Shown here one piece after another: positions 60,445-64,000 of a DNA stretch of 64,000 bases (positions are counted from its first letter, which is position 1; every line of letters starts with the position of its first letter). The stretch covers positions 2,790,001 to 2,854,000 of the forward strand of contig NZ_CP102830.1 in the NCBI RefSeq assembly GCF_024730785.1. The letters are read 5' to 3'. This DNA comes from Pseudomonas sp. LS44 (GTDB lineage Bacteria > Pseudomonadota > Gammaproteobacteria > Pseudomonadales > Pseudomonadaceae). The position numbers and the translations under genes were made by a program. The notes under the pieces are model-generated. The model ran no database searches. It was not told the origin of the DNA and saw only the letters and a list, made by a program, of their open reading frames with translations.

Positions 60445-61815
60445 TTATCGCGTACCGCGACGACGCAGCGCTGCTGGCTTGAAGTAACCGTCATCCGGAA
60501 TCGGCTGACTGAAGTCGATAGTGCTCGGCTCTTCGTTATCCAGGTTTTGCACGTAGTAACGGCGCGATTGCAGATCGTGGAACACGTCCAGCGCGGACCA
60601 AGTAGTCGGCAACTCGTAGTAGTTCTTCAGATAAGCAATCGAAACGCGCCACAGCTCGCCGCGACCGTCGTACTGATCGATTGCGGCGACTTGCCAGCTA
60701 TCTTCGTCCAGATACATGGTGCGCTTGGAATAGATGTGGCGGGCGCCCGACTTCAGCGTGCCCTCGACAACCCAGACGCGGTGCAGCTCGTTACGCGTAA
60801 CGGCCGGATTGATATGCCCGACCTTCAGCAGGTCCTTGTACTTCACCTCGGAGCTGGAGACTTTGTAGTTGTTATAAGGAATGTAGATTTCCTTCTTGCC
60901 AACCAATTTCCAGTCATAGCGATCCGGCGCGCCATTGTACATGTCGGTGTCATCGGCGGTGCGCAGACCATCGGCGGCGGCGATAGGCGTGTCATAGGCC
61001 AGATTCGGCGCACGACGCACACGACGTTGACCGGCGTTATAACCCCAGGCTTGGCGCGGCTCCTTCACCTGATCCAGGGTCTCGTGCAGCAGTGTCGCGC
61101 CACCAGCCAGGCGGGCCGGGCTCTTGGTGAACGACAGGTAATAAAACATGATGTTGTTCAAGTCAGCGAAGCTGCCTTTTGGCAGGTAGTACTTGAACAG
61201 CGCTTCCTGCTGCGAGGTCACCAGACTGTAGTCACCGTTACGCTGCACCGCCACTTCCGAGGCGCGACGAACGATGTAGGTACCACGATAGCGGGCAATA
61301 TGGTTCCACACTGCCTCGACGCCAGTGTGCGGAATCGGGAACGGGATGCCACCGTAGGCGTCGGCGAAACCATTGCCGCCATCCAGCAGCTTGGCGCTGG
61401 TCGCGTTCTTGATGGTGTTGTCGTACACCCACTGCGGCGCCGAGCCGGAACGACGGGTCTGATAAACCGGGATCTGGTAGGTATCCGGATATGCCTCGAA
61501 CAGGGCGATCTGGCCAGCGGTCAGATTGGCCTTGTATTGATTGAGGTTGGCTTTGGTAATGGTGAACAGCGGTTTGTCGCTGGCGAAAGGATCTGGATGG
61601 TGTTGACCCGAGCCCTTGTATTCGGCCGGCGCCTTAGTAATACCGCCAGTCCATTCTGGAATGGTGCCGGCTGCGTTGGCGGCCTTTTCGGCGCCGAACG
61701 GGGTCAGACTGGCGCCCAATTTAGCGGCTTCCGCAGACGAAACAGCCGCCATTGCGTTACCTGCGGTGAGTGCCAGCGCAATCGCTACACCAACCAGCGT
61801 GTGCTTTTTCAGCAT
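60445..61815 (-). CDS. DUF1329 family outer-membrane-type lipid-binding protein
   Basis: 456 residues from ATG 61815 (GGAG seven bases upstream). Signal peptide MLKKHTLVGVAIALALTAG...AMA, then LGASLTPFGAEKAANAAGTIPEW, the usual DUF1329 opening, and RHIYSKRTMYLDEDSWQVAAIDQYDGRGELWR late in the protein. The fold is LolA/LolB-like. DUF1329 genes nearly always accompany DUF1302 genes, as here, and are induced on hydrophobic or ester substrates in several bacteria. The DUF1302 gene is 69 bp upstream. Confidence 0.92.
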   Translation of the reverse strand: MLKKHTLVGVAIALALTAGNAMAAVSSAEAAKLGASLTPFGAEKAANAAGTIPEWTGGITKAPAEYKGSGQHHPDPFASDKPLFTITKANLNQYKANLTAGQIALFEAYPDTYQIPVYQTRRSGSAPQWVYDNTIKNATSAKLLDGGNGFADAYGGIPFPIPHTGVEAVWNHIARYRGTYIVRRASEVAVQRNGDYSLVTSQQEALFKYYLPKGSFADLNNIMFYYLSFTKSPARLAGGATLLHETLDQVKEPRQAWGYNAGQRRVRRAPNLAYDTPIAAADGLRTADDTDMYNGAPDRYDWKLVGKKEIYIPYNNYKVSSSEVKYKDLLKVGHINPAVTRNELHRVWVVEGTLKSGARHIYSKRTMYLDEDSWQVAAIDQYDGRGELWRVSIAYLKNYYELPTTWSALDVFHDLQSRRYYVQNLDNEEPSTIDFSQPIPDDGYFKPAALRRRGTR

Positions 61816-61884
61816 CGTAGTTCTCCGTAAAGGATTCATCGCCCGGACGCCCACAGGCGTCCGGTACAGATTTCTAGTTGAGGC

Positions 61885-63840
61885 TTAGAACGAGTACTTG
61901 ACGTTGACGCCGACGTTGTCGCGATCGCGAGCGCCATTGTTTTCGCCGGCGCCGTAGAACTCGGTGTACTGCAGTTCGGCTTCCAGGCTGTTCAGGTAAC
62001 TGGCCTTGACGCCCAGGGTGTAGGCCTTACGACCCTCGACGAAGTTGCCGAGCTGGTAGGAGTTGCCCGAAAAGTCGTCTTTGTAGACGGCGTACGGCGA
62101 GAGGTTCACACCGGCGAATACGTCGTTCCAGGTACCGGACAGCACCAGGGTGTAGCCGTAGGCGTTCTTGTTGACCTGGTCGTCGCGATTGTCGCGATCG
62201 GCGTTGCCTACGTAGGAGTTGTTGCCACGCCCCGAGTAGTAGCGGTTAGTGCCGTTGTAGGCTTGGTACTGCAGATCGCTACCGCGCAGATGCTCGGATG
62301 CCAATTCGGCAATCCCGAACAGCGAGTCGAAGCTCAGCCCCGGGCCAAAGTTGTAGATGGTACCCAGCGAGGTGTTGTACATCTCGACGCGTTCGTAGTT
62401 GTGGATCTCGTCACCCAACTGAACGCTTTGACCACCGATATTCACGGCGCCACCACCCGCCAACCGCGGTGCCTGCAGTAGCAGGTCACCCAGCAGGTCG
62501 TCGGTGGTGGCGATACCGATCGGCATGTTCGGACGGTAGGCCAGCTCACCGAATACCGAGGCATTGCCTACGGTGGTGTTGAAGCTGAAGCCGTACATAC
62601 GGATGTCTTCAACGTACTCGCGGTGGGCGTTTACCTGGTTGGCTACATCCAGAGTTGCGAGTCCGCCAGCGGCAGTGGCGAAATTTGCAAGCACCGCGGG
62701 GTTAGCGCAGGCACCACCCAAGCCAGCGCCAACGCACACGCCCTGGGCGACCTGGGCCAGGTTCAGGCCTTGATAGTCACCCAGGTCTGCCGCGATAGTC
62801 GGCTCTTTGGCGTGATAGTTGACGAAATAGGCGCCGAATTCGGTCGAATTCAGTTCTTCAGCGATGTACTTGAAGTTCACCCCGAACTGACCATCGTTCT
62901 TGGCGTTGATGTCCTTACCTACGGAGGCTACCTGGATGTTGCCATTGGCATCCACGTTGCGACCGCCCTGCAACCCACCAACACCCAGCGCGCTCAGGCC
63001 AGGATAAAAGCCGCCCAGAGGAATCAGCGCACGCTGAGTCGAATAAGCCGTGTTGCCGCCATCCGCAAACAGGTCGGTTTCGGAGAAATAAGTACCCACC
63101 GGGTCGACTGCGGTTTCCTTCCAGTTCCACTGATAGAAGGCTTCCATCGACAGGCTGTCGGTCAGGCCGATGCTGCCGCTGAATGCCTCGACCGGCATCA
63201 GCACTTCCTTCAGCTCGGAGCCCGGCAGACGGTATTTAGCGGCGTCGATCGGGTTGGTGGTGTTGATACCACCGCGATAGAACAGGCCTTCGCCCCAGTT
63301 GAATACCTGGTTACCGACCCGCGCGGTGACCGGCATCTCGGCGAGATCCCAGTTGCCGTAGACATAGGCGTCCAGCAGCTGCGCATCACGACCAGCCTTG
63401 TGGCGGGTTTCGTAAGTGAAGCTGGAGTCGTTAGGGGAGTTCTGGCTCGGCTGGACTGGATTGTTGTTGTCTAGATAGTCGTTGCGCTTGTCCATGATCT
63501 GAGTGTCATAGAAAGCCGTGCCGCGGACGAACACGCCGTAATTCTGATAGGTCGCTTCCAGGTCGGAAGTGATCTTGTACACCTCGGAAACCAGACCGGT
63601 GTCGAAGTTACGGTTCCCGTCGTTGGTGTTGATGCCGTCGTTGTTCTTGTCCTGGCCCTGCACACGCCACAACTGGCCGTAGGACACAGTGGTGTCGATC
63701 GAACCACTGACTTCGTTATCGGCGAAACTGAATTCCACCGCCTGGGCCTGGGCGGCAACCAGCAGCGGCAAGAGACCAGCCAGGGCAAAGCCGGCCTTGG
63801 ACGGTGCGAAACGCATAGGACTACGGGACTTGAATTCCAT
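61885..63840 (-). CDS. DUF1302 family outer membrane beta-barrel protein
   Basis: 651 residues from ATG 63840. Signal peptide MEFKSRSPMRFAPSKAGFAL...AQAQA before VEFSFADNEVSGSIDTTVSYG. Many alternating aromatic/hydrophobic strands follow (NYGVFVRGTAFYD, ARVGNQVFNWGEGLFYRGG). The C-terminal strand is NVGVNVKYSF with terminal Phe, the Bam recognition signal. It is probably a large porin-like barrel that works with the DUF1329 protein in handling lipophilic compounds. First gene of the pair. Confidence 0.93.
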   Translation of the reverse strand: MEFKSRSPMRFAPSKAGFALAGLLPLLVAAQAQAVEFSFADNEVSGSIDTTVSYGQLWRVQGQDKNNDGINTNDGNRNFDTGLVSEVYKITSDLEATYQNYGVFVRGTAFYDTQIMDKRNDYLDNNNPVQPSQNSPNDSSFTYETRHKAGRDAQLLDAYVYGNWDLAEMPVTARVGNQVFNWGEGLFYRGGINTTNPIDAAKYRLPGSELKEVLMPVEAFSGSIGLTDSLSMEAFYQWNWKETAVDPVGTYFSETDLFADGGNTAYSTQRALIPLGGFYPGLSALGVGGLQGGRNVDANGNIQVASVGKDINAKNDGQFGVNFKYIAEELNSTEFGAYFVNYHAKEPTIAADLGDYQGLNLAQVAQGVCVGAGLGGACANPAVLANFATAAGGLATLDVANQVNAHREYVEDIRMYGFSFNTTVGNASVFGELAYRPNMPIGIATTDDLLGDLLLQAPRLAGGGAVNIGGQSVQLGDEIHNYERVEMYNTSLGTIYNFGPGLSFDSLFGIAELASEHLRGSDLQYQAYNGTNRYYSGRGNNSYVGNADRDNRDDQVNKNAYGYTLVLSGTWNDVFAGVNLSPYAVYKDDFSGNSYQLGNFVEGRKAYTLGVKASYLNSLEAELQYTEFYGAGENNGARDRDNVGVNVKYSF

Positions 63841-64000
63841 CGAGGCTTTACTCCGTGGACAGATCATTCTTTTTATCGCCAGCCCGACTTAGCTGAACTG
63901 GCACTGCAGCCGCACTGCGTCGGCCTTGATGATCGAAAGAAATTTCTCTCGACACGCGTAAATGCGTACCCCTTGCCGCTATGACTGCGCCATCGCGGGG
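63841..64000. other. Upstream region of the DUF1302 gene (cut by window end)
   Basis: 160 bp with no gene. It should hold the DUF1302-DUF1329 promoter. A GGAG lies 10 bases before the ATG. Regulator not visible. Confidence 0.4.

Overview
The window reads as a chromosomal segment of a Pseudomonas (sensu lato, close to the P. aeruginosa / P. resinovorans / P. alcaligenes side of the genus). It is GC-rich and dense with genes on both strands. It carries an NAD-dependent glutamate dehydrogenase of about 1,620 residues, an OprD-family porin, a ribosome modulation factor gene, and short dispersed palindromic repeats typical of the genus. From memory, the order moeA-moaB-mobA ... OprD porin ... dGTPase ... 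yggL-dacB-rlmL-rmf-pyrD-DUF2835-hypothetical-gdhB-MoxR/DUF58/VWA cluster follows the P. aeruginosa PAO1 region around PA3028-PA3076. I could not check this by alignment. There is no transposase, integrase, phage module or CRISPR array.

Layout. 1-6.5 kb: purine catabolism (end of xdhC, guaD, a GntR/FCD regulator and a divergent purine permease, with two matching inverted-repeat candidate operators between the last two). 6.6-13.3 kb: mixed small genes: a LysE exporter, two tandem degenerate receiver-like proteins, DUF2188 and KGG stress-type small proteins, a phosphoribosyltransferase, two methyltransferases and a GFA protein. 13.3-19.6 kb: an AraC-type regulator divergent from an FAD oxidase of the alkyl-DHAP-synthase family, a GlpD-like dehydrogenase and an FGGY kinase. 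This is an uncharacterised catabolic or ether-lipid-type module with a Crc/Hfq-type CA motif at the kinase ribosome binding site. 19.6-22.6 kb: molybdenum cofactor genes (moeA-moaB divergent from mobA), a small lipoprotein and tRNA-Pro(CGG). 22.6-28.1 kb: a glutaredoxin-like protein, a CPA2 antiporter, an OprD porin and an ammonium transporter. 28.5-34.5 kb: a yqjD-yqjE-yqjK type membrane operon, a Sel1 lipoprotein, a DUF808 membrane protein, dGTPase and a FUSC-like membrane protein. 34.6-42.4 kb: ribosome and envelope housekeeping (yggL, dacB, rlmL/K, rmf with a structured leader, pyrD, DUF2835, a hypothetical). 42.6-49.4 kb: gdhB divergent from pxpB-pxpC. 49.6-56.4 kb: a six-gene MoxR-DUF58-DUF4381-VWA-VWA/TPR-BatD operon. 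56.8-63.9 kb: a minus-strand group of an MMPL/RND transporter, a YCF48 beta-propeller protein, DUF1329 and DUF1302 proteins.

Working together: the molybdenum cofactor genes supply a cofactor needed by xanthine dehydrogenase, whose accessory gene xdhC opens the window. 5-Oxoprolinase subunits produce glutamate, which the divergent gdhB would oxidise. DUF1302/DUF1329/YCF48/MMPL looks like one envelope export or uptake system for hydrophobic compounds.

The most striking non-genic signal is a set of dispersed structured repeats. One family (five copies) keeps constant sequence blocks while its pairing arms change together, and four of the copies share a TTTAC-N5-GTAAA hairpin. Two other families sit only in gaps between convergent genes in their regular copies.
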